Position numbers and translations under genes: made by a program
Notes under the pieces: generated by a model
Seen by the model: only the letters and a program-made list of their open reading frames with translations
Database searches by the model: none
What the model was told of the DNA's origin: nothing
Part shown: in pieces, positions 1 through 4,979 of the stretch
Numbering within the stretch: position 1 is the first letter of the stretch
Layout of the letters: each line of letters starts with the position of its first letter
NCBI GenBank assembly: GCA_038227745.1
Contig: JBBRPS010000543.1
Span: forward strand, 1-7,112
Length of the DNA stretch: 7,112 nt
Origin: DASPXY01 sp038227745
GTDB taxonomy: Bacteria > Planctomycetota > Planctomycetia > Gemmatales > Gemmataceae
Direction of reading: 5' to 3'

Positions 1-1
1 A

Positions 2-334
2 ACGTTCGTTCAGTTGCGGGCGGAGGCGGGCCCCGACTCCCCCTGGTGGCTGCCCCCCGGGACTCGCCTCGACCTGACGCTGGCGCCTCTCGCGCGCGAG
101 GAAGAAGAGGACGCGGGCGAGGAAGAAGAGGACGACGACGACGAGGACGATGACCTCGACGACGACGACCTCGACGACGACGAGGACTTCGAGGACGACC
201 TCGAGGACTTCGACGACGACGAGGACTTCGACGATGAGGACTTCGACGATGAGGACTTCGACGACGAGGACTTCGACGAGGACGACGACGAGGACGACGA
301 CGAGGACGACGAAGAGGACGAGGAAGACATCTGA
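2..334 (+). CDS. 3' end of unrecognised protein with long acidic Asp/Glu tail (5' truncated by window edge)
   Basis: The frame is open to the left edge, so this is probably the C-terminal end of a longer protein; the first internal start candidate is the TTG at 14, with no visible RBS. The visible product starts with about 35 ordinary residues, including SPWWLPPGTRLDLTLAPLA. It then becomes almost entirely Asp/Glu with scattered Phe and Leu and ends EEDEEDI at the TGA at 332-334. The tail contains four tandem 15-bp units (221-280) encoding EDFDD, EDFDD, EDFDD, EDFDE. Such tails are usually disordered and strongly anionic; in known proteins they bind basic partners, metal ions or histone-like proteins. 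No family is recognised in the visible part, so no function is assigned. Coding in this direction is supported by the in-frame repeat and by GAC/GAG codon use. The complementary Ser-rich reading is taken as a shadow. Confidence 0.6.
   Translation, partial: TFVQLRAEAGPDSPWWLPPGTRLDLTLAPLAREEEEDAGEEEEDDDDEDDDLDDDDLDDDEDFEDDLEDFDDDEDFDDEDFDDEDFDDEDFDEDDDEDDDEDDEEDEEDI
221..280 (+). repeat. Four tandem 15-bp units inside the acidic tail
   Basis: Units at 221-235, 236-250, 251-265 and 266-280 share GAGGACTTCGACGA and differ only in the last base (T, T, C, G). The first three therefore encode EDFDD and the fourth EDFDE. The 15-bp period keeps the frame, so copy number can change by slippage or unequal recombination without breaking the gene. 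Less regular GAC/GAG runs flank it at about 130-220 and 281-327. Confidence 0.9.
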
Positions 335-393
335 GTCCCCGGCCAGGCCGCGGAAAATCTCGGAAAAATCGCACCGGGGCGGCCAGCCCGATA

Positions 394-399
394 TATACT
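394..399 (+). promoter_or_regulatory. Possible -10 element (TATACT) upstream of the first phosphoesterase gene
   Basis: TATACT, in the context GATATATACTG, matches five of six bases of the sigma70 -10 consensus in an otherwise GC-rich gap. No convincing -35 hexamer is seen 16-18 bp upstream (GCACCG at 371-376). If used, transcription would start near 406 and the 421-447 hairpin would lie in the leader of the gene starting at 505. Confidence 0.3.
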
Positions 400-420
400 G
401 AATGGATAAAGAAACTGGCA

Positions 421-447
421 AGCCCACCCGCAGCCTGCGGGTGGGCT
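421..447. terminator. Perfect inverted repeat between the acidic-tail gene and the phosphoesterase gene
   Basis: AGCCCACCCGCAG (421-433) is exactly complementary to CTGCGGGTGGGCT (435-447) across one base; sterically this gives an 11-bp stem with a 5-base loop. It lies 87 bp after the stop at 334 and 57 bp before the ATG at 505. No T-run follows on either strand, so a classical intrinsic terminator is not proven. It could be a terminator-like stem, a 5' leader element, or a dispersed intergenic repeat. Confidence 0.5.
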
Positions 448-504
448 CGAAGGCTGTAGGGCCGAGCCCGCCACCCTCCTCTCCCCACGAGACTGCGCAA
501 CACG

Positions 505-1407
505 ATGCTCAAACACCTCGTCGGTTGGCTGCGAACCGAGGCCCGCCTGAAACGGGAGCGCGGACGCATGGCACGCTGGCTCGGGCGCGGCTGGGCTCGC
601 CTGACTTACGCCACCCGCGTCGAGCCGACCTGGCTCGAACTCAACCGCCACGAAGTTCCCGTCGCCGACCTGCCCGGGCCATTCCACGGCTTCCGCATCG
701 TCCAGCTCTCCGACCTGCACGGCAGTCGCCACGTCACCGCCGACTACCTCGGCGAGGCGGTCGAGCTCGCCCCGGCGCAGGAGGGCGACGTGATCGTCCT
801 GACCGGCGACTTCATCCACAAGGGCTTCAAGTACGTCGAGCGCGTGGCCCGCGTCATGGGCCGGCTGCGGGCGCCGCACGGCGTCTACGCGGTGCTCGGC
901 AACCACGACTTCTCGGTCCGTAACGCGCTCGGCTTCCGCCGCCACCCGGAGCTGCACCGCGCCGTCGCCGCGGCGCTCCGCGCCGAGGGCATCCAGGTCT
1001 TGCAGAACCAGACGGTGCGGCTGGCGCGCGGCGATGGCCACCTGCACCTGACCGGCGTCGAGGACTTGTGGAGCCGCGTGTGCGACCTCGACCGGGCGTT
1101 TGAGGGGGTCTGTCCGTCGGTGCCGAGCATCGTGCTGGCGCACAACCCTTGCACGGTCGAGCACCTCGCCGACCACCGCTGCGACCTGATGTTGAGCGGC
1201 CACACGCACGGCGGGCAGATCAACCTGCCGCGCCTGGGGCGCATCACCCTTGGCCCGGCGGGCCGCCGCTACGCCGCCGGCATGTACCGCTGCGGCAAGA
1301 CCTACCTGTACGTCAACAAGGGCGTCGGCTTCGGCTTCCGCGTCCGCTACAACGTCCGGCCCGAGGTGGCGGTCTTCACCCTGCGGCCGGCGCCCGCCGC
1401 CGAGTGA
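505..1407 (+). CDS. Metallophosphoesterase, YaeI/YkuE-like (calcineurin-type fold)
   Basis: The 300-residue product is a dinuclear-metal phosphoesterase. The family motifs appear in order: LSDLHGS (Asp70, His72), GDFIHKG (Asp102), GNHD (Asn133, His134), LAHNP (His213) and GHTHGGQ (His233, His235), which supply the expected metal ligands. The GHTHGGQ ending and the size fit the YaeI/YkuE branch; known members act on phosphodiesters or lipid-linked pyrophosphates (LpxG is a relative), but the substrate cannot be read here. Residues 1-37 are Arg-rich without a clear signal peptide or hydrophobic membrane segment, unlike several relatives that carry an N-terminal anchor. The start at 505 has only a weak RBS; the ATG at 568 is an alternative that keeps the whole catalytic domain. 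The stop lies inside a perfect palindrome. Confidence 0.92.
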   Translation: MLKHLVGWLRTEARLKRERGRMARWLGRGWARLTYATRVEPTWLELNRHEVPVADLPGPFHGFRIVQLSDLHGSRHVTADYLGEAVELAPAQEGDVIVLTGDFIHKGFKYVERVARVMGRLRAPHGVYAVLGNHDFSVRNALGFRRHPELHRAVAAALRAEGIQVLQNQTVRLARGDGHLHLTGVEDLWSRVCDLDRAFEGVCPSVPSIVLAHNPCTVEHLADHRCDLMLSGHTHGGQINLPRLGRITLGPAGRRYAAGMYRCGKTYLYVNKGVGFGFRVRYNVRPEVAVFTLRPAPAAE

Positions 1408-1424
1408 CACCCCGGTGTCACTCG
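1401..1424. terminator. Palindrome containing the stop codon of the phosphoesterase gene
   Basis: CGAGTGACACC (1401-1411) is exactly complementary to GGTGTCACTCG (1414-1424) around CC. The TGA stop at 1405-1407 lies inside the left arm. An RNA hairpin of about 9-10 bp with a 4-6 base loop is possible. It is followed by ACGTTTAGCC, with only three T, so any terminator activity would be weak or factor-assisted. Confidence 0.55.
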
Positions 1425-1466
1425 ACGTTTAGCCGCGCGCGGTGAGCGCTTCTCCCCCGCGAAAAC

Positions 1467-1495
1467 TTTGCACTTCCCCGGGCCGCGGTTATAAT
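1467..1495 (+). promoter_or_regulatory. Promoter candidate 1 upstream of the TPR gene (TTTGCA-N17-TATAAT)
   Basis: A perfect TATAAT at 1490-1495 follows TTTGCA (1467-1472, four of six matches to TTGACA) at the optimal 17-bp spacing. The predicted start, near 1502, would give a leader of about 145 bases before the ATG at 1649. It lies in a 241-bp gap that is otherwise GC-rich. Confidence 0.45.
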
Positions 1496-1534
1496 CACAA
1501 AGGCCACGAAGGCCGCCGTGCTTCGAGGAAGGAA

Positions 1535-1563
1535 TTGCTCGCCGCCCCGGCAGGGGCTATACT
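1535..1563 (+). promoter_or_regulatory. Promoter candidate 2 upstream of the TPR gene (TTGCTC-N17-TATACT)
   Basis: TATACT at 1558-1563 follows TTGCTC (1535-1540) at 17 bp. The GGGCTATACTGG context resembles promoters I recall as common in planctomycetes. The predicted start near 1570 would give a leader of about 80 bases. It may work in tandem with candidate 1. Confidence 0.45.
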
Positions 1564-1648
1564 GGCGGCTGGTTTGTTGGTCCGCCGCTGCCCCGCCCGA
1601 CAACTCGGCGGCGAGACGTCACCCGGTCCGATCTCGCAGGGGGAAGCC

Positions 1649-2083
1649 ATGGCACATCAGGGGAAGCCTGCCAACGAGGGGCCCGAATCCATTTCCACCG
1701 GCAGCGCACTGGCCCGCCCGGCGGACCAGAGCCAACTCGACTTTGAACTCGACTTCTACAGCCGTATTCTCGAACGGCACCCCGGTTACGTCGATGTCCT
1801 CCGCGTCCAGGGCAACAACCTCACCCTCAAGGGCCGCTACGCCGAGGGACTGCAGATCGACAAGCGCCTCGGCACCCTGCGCCCCAACGACCCGCTCGTT
1901 CACTACAACCTCGCGTGCAGCTACGCCCTGCTGAAGCGGCCCGAGCAGGCCATCAAGACCCTGCGCCGCGCCGTCGAGTTGGGCTACCGCGACTTCCGCT
2001 ACATGCGCGAGGACCGCGACCTCGAGACCATCCGCCACGACCCGCGCTTCCGCCAGCTGCTGCGCGAGTACGAGAATCGCTGA
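1649..2083 (+). CDS. Small tetratricopeptide-repeat (TPR) protein
   Basis: The 144-residue product is soluble, with no signal peptide or membrane segment. The frame is open further upstream, but the ATG at 1649 is chosen because it follows a purine-rich AGGGGGAAG and because promoter-like elements lie in the upstream extension. Residues 1-30 look disordered. About 32-82 and 83-116 form helical hairpins with TPR spacing, the second being PLVHYNLACSYALLKRPEQA followed by IKTLRRAVELGY. The C-terminal stretch DRDLETIRHDPRFRQLL (about 122-138) is the ending often seen after the last TPR in bacterial proteins. TPRs mediate protein contacts, so this is probably an adaptor; no partner is evident. It ends 68 bp before argC without overlap, and a link to arginine synthesis is not shown. 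Confidence 0.85.
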   Translation: MAHQGKPANEGPESISTGSALARPADQSQLDFELDFYSRILERHPGYVDVLRVQGNNLTLKGRYAEGLQIDKRLGTLRPNDPLVHYNLACSYALLKRPEQAIKTLRRAVELGYRDFRYMREDRDLETIRHDPRFRQLLREYENR

Positions 2084-2097
2084 CCCTTCAGGAAGAG

Positions 2098-2131
2098 AGT
2101 AGGGGAAGAGGGCCTATTCCCTATTCCCTAC
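2098..2131. repeat. Imperfect inverted repeat with TATTCCC direct repeats between the TPR gene and argC
   Basis: AGTAGGGGAAGAGGG pairs imperfectly with CCCTATTCCCTACT downstream (one mismatch and one bulge). The right arm continues into a pyrimidine-only tract (CTCCCTCCTCCC). The arm holds a short direct repeat, CTATTCC. It may serve as a weak terminator for the TPR gene or as a leader element of argC, or it may be a dispersed intergenic repeat. Confidence 0.4.
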
Positions 2132-2151
2132 TCCCTCCTCCCAACGGCCCC

Positions 2152-3165
2152 ATGACGAAAGTAGCCATCCTGGGCGGCTCCGGGTACACCGCCGCCGAGC
2201 TGATCAAGATCCTCCTGCGCCATCCGCACGCGCAGATCGCCGCCGTCACCTCACGCAGCGAGGGCACCCCGCCGGTCGCCGAGTTGCACCCCAGCCTCAA
2301 TGGCCGCATTGACCTGCGCTGCGAGTCGTTCGACGCCGACCGCCTCGTGGCGCGCGGCGTGCAGTGCGCCTTCAGCTGCCTGCCGCACGGCGTCAGCCGC
2401 ACCACCCTCCCCGCGCTGCTCGACCGCGGCCTGCGCGTCATCGACCTCAGCGCCGACTATCGCCTGCGCGACCCGAATCTCTACGCCCAGTGGTACGGCG
2501 AGAGCCACGAAGACCTCGCCCACCTCACGCAGGCGGTCTACGGCCTGCCGGAAATCTACGGCGACGAGATCCGCGACGCCCAGCTCGTCGCCAACCCCGG
2601 CTGCTACCCGCAAGGGGCGATCCTGGCGCTGGCGCCGCTGGTCGCCGGCCGGCACATCGCGCTGCGCGACATCATCGTGGACAGCAAGAGCGGCGTCTCC
2701 GGGGCGGGGCGGACGCCCCAGCTGACCACGCACTTCCCCGAGTGCAACGAGAGCGTCACCGCCTACAACGTCGGCAGGCACCGCCACACGCCGGAGATCG
2801 AGCAGGCCCTGGGCGACGTGGCCGGCGAGCCGGTGGAGGTCATCTTCACGCCGCACCTCATCCCGATGGACCGCGGCATCTTCACGACCGTCTACGCCAC
2901 GCCGCACCGCCCCTTCTCCGAGGAGGAGCTGCTCGAGCTGTACCAGGCCTACTACTCCCACGCCCCGTTTGTGCGCGTCGTCAAGTACCTGCCCGCGACC
3001 AAGGACTGCACCGGCACGAATTTCCTCGACGTGACCGTGCGCGTGGTGCGCGGTCGCATCATCGTGCTGACTTGCGAGGACAACCTGATCCGCGGCGCCA
3101 GCGGCGTGGCCGTGCAGAACTTCAACCGCATGTACGGCCACGACGAGCGCACCGCCCTGCTGTAG
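2152..3165 (+). CDS. argC: N-acetyl-gamma-glutamyl-phosphate reductase
   Basis: ArgC carries out the NADPH-dependent reduction of N-acetylglutamyl-5-phosphate to the semialdehyde, the third step of arginine biosynthesis through acetylated intermediates in the cytoplasm. The 337-residue product has the family's usual length. The start at 2152 places the nucleotide-binding motif ILGGSGYTA at residues 6-14, as expected, although no Shine-Dalgarno sequence precedes it (the upstream tract is pyrimidine-rich). Other signatures are LSADYRL (99-105), the catalytic cysteine in NPGCYPQ (Cys151), SKSGVSGAGR (178-187) and HRHTPEI, whose second histidine (His212) matches the catalytic base position. The C-terminal NLIRGASGVAVQN is also typical. 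No other arg gene is adjacent, so the pathway genes appear to be dispersed. The gene looks intact. Confidence 0.97.
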   Translation: MTKVAILGGSGYTAAELIKILLRHPHAQIAAVTSRSEGTPPVAELHPSLNGRIDLRCESFDADRLVARGVQCAFSCLPHGVSRTTLPALLDRGLRVIDLSADYRLRDPNLYAQWYGESHEDLAHLTQAVYGLPEIYGDEIRDAQLVANPGCYPQGAILALAPLVAGRHIALRDIIVDSKSGVSGAGRTPQLTTHFPECNESVTAYNVGRHRHTPEIEQALGDVAGEPVEVIFTPHLIPMDRGIFTTVYATPHRPFSEEELLELYQAYYSHAPFVRVVKYLPATKDCTGTNFLDVTVRVVRGRIIVLTCEDNLIRGASGVAVQNFNRMYGHDERTALL

Positions 3166-3180
3166 GCACCCGACCTGGGC

Positions 3181-3208
3181 TTGACAGCGTCGGGCCGCTT
3201 GCTATCCT
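3181..3208 (+). promoter_or_regulatory. Sigma70-like promoter for the exported Pro-rich protein (TTGACA-N16-TATCCT)
   Basis: A perfect -35 TTGACA (3181-3186) is followed after 16 bp by TATCCT (3203-3208, four of six matches). It lies 15 bp after the argC stop, so the downstream gene is probably transcribed separately from argC. Predicted transcription start is near 3215, giving a leader of about 60 bases. Confidence 0.6.
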
Positions 3209-3260
3209 CCCCGCCTTCCCGGTCGAACAGATTCGTCCGATGGCAGCAAACCCACAAGCC

Positions 3261-3269
3261 AGGGGGAGG
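3261..3269 (+). promoter_or_regulatory. Strong Shine-Dalgarno (AGGGGGAGG) fixing the start at 3276
   Basis: AGGGGGAGG lies 6 bases before the ATG at 3276. This decides between that start and the in-frame ATG at 3240, which has no RBS and would put a charged 12-residue extension in front of the signal peptide. Confidence 0.75.
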
Positions 3270-3275
3270 CGCGGT

Positions 3276-3683
3276 ATGCGCAGAGCGGGGTTGTTCACTG
3301 CGGTCCTCGTCAGCGTCGGGCTGGGCCTTGTCTGGGGGCCCTGGCCCTGCAGTCACGCCCAGTCGCCCTTCCTGGGCGCCAGCCCGCGCGCGATGCAGTT
3401 CAAGCCGGTCGATACGAGCAAGGCGGTCGGCACTCTGAACACGTCGAGCATGCTGCACAGTCCCAAGATTCCGTCGCCGCTCAACCTGACCAACCTGTTC
3501 CACAAGCCGACGCAGCCGAGCTGGCCGCCCAAGTTCGCGGCCACGCCGATGATCGCCGCGAACAAGAACCCGTTCCAGCCCAACCTCCCCACGTCGAGGT
3601 ACATCATCCCGCCGACGCCGCCCGGCCCGAAATCGAAGAGCATTTGGGACTTCCCGTTCAACCCGTTCAAGAAGAGCAAGTGA
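3276..3683 (+). CDS. Small exported Pro-rich protein of unknown function
   Basis: The 135-residue product begins MRRAGLFTAVLVSVGLGLVW, a Sec-type signal peptide: two Arg, a hydrophobic core at about 5-20, and a likely cleavage site after SHA (28/29). The mature part of about 107 residues is rich in Pro, Asn, Ser, Thr and Lys, with almost no acidic residues, so it should be basic. It contains short P-x-x and NPF patterns (NPFQPN, PPTPPGP, FPFNPF) and ends in a basic KKSK. The mature part has no cysteine and no recognisable enzyme motif, so it may be a disordered periplasmic, cell-surface or matrix-associated protein. Codon use matches its neighbours. It has its own promoter and RBS and sits alone between argC and the adenosyltransferase gene. 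I recognise no family. Confidence 0.75.
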   Translation: MRRAGLFTAVLVSVGLGLVWGPWPCSHAQSPFLGASPRAMQFKPVDTSKAVGTLNTSSMLHSPKIPSPLNLTNLFHKPTQPSWPPKFAATPMIAANKNPFQPNLPTSRYIIPPTPPGPKSKSIWDFPFNPFKKSK

Positions 3684-3686
3684 GCT

Positions 3687-3724
3687 CGCGGCCGGCCCGG
3701 CGTTCCCTGGCCGCTCCGGCCGCG
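3687..3724. terminator. Possible hairpin after the exported-protein gene
   Basis: CGCGGCCGG (3687-3695) is exactly complementary to CCGGCCGCG (3716-3724) with a 20-base loop, starting 4 bp after the stop codon at 3681-3683. No T-run follows. In DNA this GC-rich a 9-bp match can occur by chance, so this is a weak call. Confidence 0.3.
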
Positions 3725-3748
3725 CCATCTCACCTGGACGTCGCCCCC

Positions 3749-3754
3749 TACAAT
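3749..3754 (+). promoter_or_regulatory. Possible -10 element (TACAAT) for the adenosyltransferase gene
   Basis: TACAAT matches five of six bases of the -10 consensus and lies 41 bp before the ATG at 3796, in a GC-rich gap. The -35 position (CATCTC at 3726-3731) is poor, so an activator or another sigma factor may be involved. No B12-riboswitch-like leader is visible in this short gap. Confidence 0.4.
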
Positions 3755-3795
3755 AGAGGGCGGACGACCTACCTCACAACGGACGGTGGCCGCAC

Positions 3796-4377
3796 ATGGT
3801 CTATCTCTCGCGCATCTACACGAAGACGGGCGACCAGGGCGAGACGGGGCTGGGCGACGGCAGCCGCGTGGCCAAGGACCACGTGCGCGTGGCGGCGTAC
3901 GGCGGCGTGGACGAGCTGAACGCGGTGCTCGGCCTGTTGCTGGTGCAGTCGGCCGGCCCGGAGGTCGCGACGGAGGCGGACCTGCTGCGGGGCATCCAGA
4001 ACGACCTGTTCGACGTCGGGGCGGACCTGTGCCGGCCGCAGGAGGCGGGCGAGCCGGCGGGGCAGCGGCTGCGCGTGAGCGCCGCGCAGGTGGAGCGGTT
4101 GGAGGCGGCGATCGACCGCCTGAACGAACGGCTGGCGCCGCTGCGGAGCTTCGTGCTGCCGGGCGGGTCGTCGTCGGCGGCGTGGTGTCACCTGGCCCGG
4201 ACCGTCTGCCGGCGGGCCGAGCGCGACGTCGTCACCCTGGCGCGCGCCGAGCCGATCAACCCGCAGGCGCTCATTTACCTGAACCGGCTCTCGGACCTGC
4301 TGTTCGTGCTGGCGCGCGTGTACAACCGTGACGGCCAGGACGACATCCTGTGGGTGCCGGGGAAATTCAGTGGTTAG
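3796..4377 (+). CDS. pduO: Cob(I)alamin adenosyltransferase, PduO type
   Basis: The enzyme transfers the adenosyl group of ATP to cob(I)alamin, making coenzyme B12 for cytoplasmic mutases, dehydratases or class II ribonucleotide reductase. The 193-residue product has the usual single-domain length. The N-terminal ATP-binding signature YTKTGDQGETGL is at residues 8-19 and AYGGVDELNA at 34-43. FVLPGGS (119-125) leads into HLARTVCRRAERDVV (132-146), in which Arg135, Arg139, Arg140 and Glu142 correspond to the conserved active-site residues of human MMAB (Arg186, Arg190, Arg191, Glu193). YLNRLSDLLFVLAR (161-174) follows. The RBS is weak (GGTGG). The symbol denotes the family, not propanediol use: no pdu genes are near. 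The gene runs into a short repeat shared with the convergent downstream gene, and its TAG stop is inside it. Confidence 0.95.
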   Translation: MVYLSRIYTKTGDQGETGLGDGSRVAKDHVRVAAYGGVDELNAVLGLLLVQSAGPEVATEADLLRGIQNDLFDVGADLCRPQEAGEPAGQRLRVSAAQVERLEAAIDRLNERLAPLRSFVLPGGSSSAAWCHLARTVCRRAERDVVTLARAEPINPQALIYLNRLSDLLFVLARVYNRDGQDDILWVPGKFSG

Positions 4378-4400
4378 TGGCCACTAGCCACTGGCCACTA
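4375..4400. repeat. Inverted repeat between two convergent genes, carrying a stop codon
   Basis: TAGTGGCCA (4375-4383) is complementary to TGGCCACTA (4392-4400) around an 8-base loop that holds another CCAC. Its first three bases are the TAG stop of the adenosyltransferase gene, and its right end touches the TAA (4401-4403, minus strand) of the convergent orphan. It may act as a bidirectional terminator or be a dispersed repeat of the AGTGGCCA kind. Confidence 0.6.
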
Positions 4401-4703
4401 TTACATCCGGTTGACGCGCTCGCGCCGGGCGTGCTCGCGGATCTCCTGCATCTGCTCGAGGAGGTAGGTCGCGAGGATCTCGGCCTCCTGACCGGCCTCG
4501 AGGAGCTTCTTCAGGGCGTTGCCGAGGGCCAGAATGGTGGGGTAGTGGCTGCGGCGGCGCACCGGCCGGCTCAGATCGCGGAAATCCGAAGTGCGGCCGA
4601 GCATGGTGGTCTGGGAGTGCTCGATCAGGTCGCGCGCACACTTCTCCGAATGGGTCAGCAGTTGCCGCAGCGTCATCCGCCGTGCGGGTCGATCGGTGGA
4701 CAT
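4401..4703 (-). CDS. 100-residue orphan protein, charged and probably helical
   Basis: The start at 4703 is chosen because AAAGGGAG (4717-4710 on the minus strand) lies 6 bases upstream; the frame is open a further 49 codons without an equally good site. The product begins MSTDRPARRMTLRQLL. It has no signal peptide or membrane segment, a single Cys (22), and basic patches (RPVRRR at 46-51; HARRERVNR near the end). Residues about 54-96 (YPTILALGNALKKLLEAGQE onward) have a heptad-like pattern that suggests a long amphipathic helix or coiled coil. I recognise no family. It is the only minus-strand gene seen and is convergent with the adenosyltransferase gene. Its size and shape would suit a small regulator or adaptor, but nothing proves that. 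Confidence 0.65.
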   Translation of the reverse strand: MSTDRPARRMTLRQLLTHSEKCARDLIEHSQTTMLGRTSDFRDLSRPVRRRSHYPTILALGNALKKLLEAGQEAEILATYLLEQMQEIREHARRERVNRM

Positions 4704-4979
4704 GGGTCGCTCCCTTTGTCGAAGCGAGGGACGGAGCTGAGAAACGGGGCGGGGACAGGGAAATCGCGGCAGAGTTTCGGGTGAGTCCGGACCATCGGCG
4801 TACCCCGGGTAACGCCGGGTGTCCAAGCCCGGGCGAAGAGTGCGAGTCAATCGTCCGGCCCTGTCGCTGGTTTCCCGCCGACCGCTGCCCCTCTCCGCCG
4901 TAACCCTATATATTCATGAAGGAGACGGACCGCGTCAAGCGTTCTCTTCTGATTTCCGGGACGCCGGGGCGATGACGCC
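4704..4979. other. Divergent intergenic region between the orphan and the second phosphoesterase gene
   Basis: This 276-bp gap should hold the promoters of both flanking genes. It contains an imperfect hairpin at 4796-4817 (CGGCGTACC against GGTAACGCCG, one bulge), an AT-rich TATATATT at 4907-4914, and AAGGAG at 4919-4924. That purine hexamer looks like a Shine-Dalgarno but has no start codon at a usable distance for the gene at 4980. No clear minus-strand -35/-10 pair was found for the orphan. Confidence 0.5.
4909..4914 (+). promoter_or_regulatory. Possible -10 element (TATATT) for the second phosphoesterase gene
   Basis: TATATT, in CCCTATATATTC, matches five of six bases of the -10 consensus, 66 bp before the ATG at 4980. 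The -35 position is poor (TGCCCC at 4886-4891). Its context resembles the CCCGATATATACTG before the other phosphoesterase gene (388-400), which also lacks a -35. Confidence 0.3.

Noticed and set aside
221..280. CRISPR-like regular repeats
   Set aside because: The units are contiguous 15-bp coding repeats without spacers.
421..447. Canonical intrinsic terminator
   Set aside because: The stem is perfect, but no T-run follows on either strand, so only a terminator-like label is justified.
402..923. A 173-codon plus-strand frame spanning the 421-447 hairpin and entering the phosphoesterase gene
   Set aside because: It overlaps the conserved metallophosphoesterase in another frame and is Arg/Pro-rich, typical of a shadow frame.
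10..1410. A 466-codon minus-strand frame with a poly-Ser/Lys stretch
   Set aside because: The Ser run is only the complement of the GAC/GAG acidic repeat, and the rest is antisense to the metallophosphoesterase with its intact motifs.
1442..1648. N-terminal extension of the TPR protein to the upstream GTG
   Set aside because: The extension covers both promoter-like elements and has no RBS at its start, whereas the ATG at 1649 has a good one.
2251..3141. A 296-codon minus-strand frame opposite argC
   Set aside because: Antisense to a complete argC and with biased, domain-free composition.
3684..3795. Cobalamin riboswitch before the adenosyltransferase gene
   Set aside because: The gap is only 112 bp, shows no recognisable B12-box, and the possible -10 element would leave a leader of about 35 bases.
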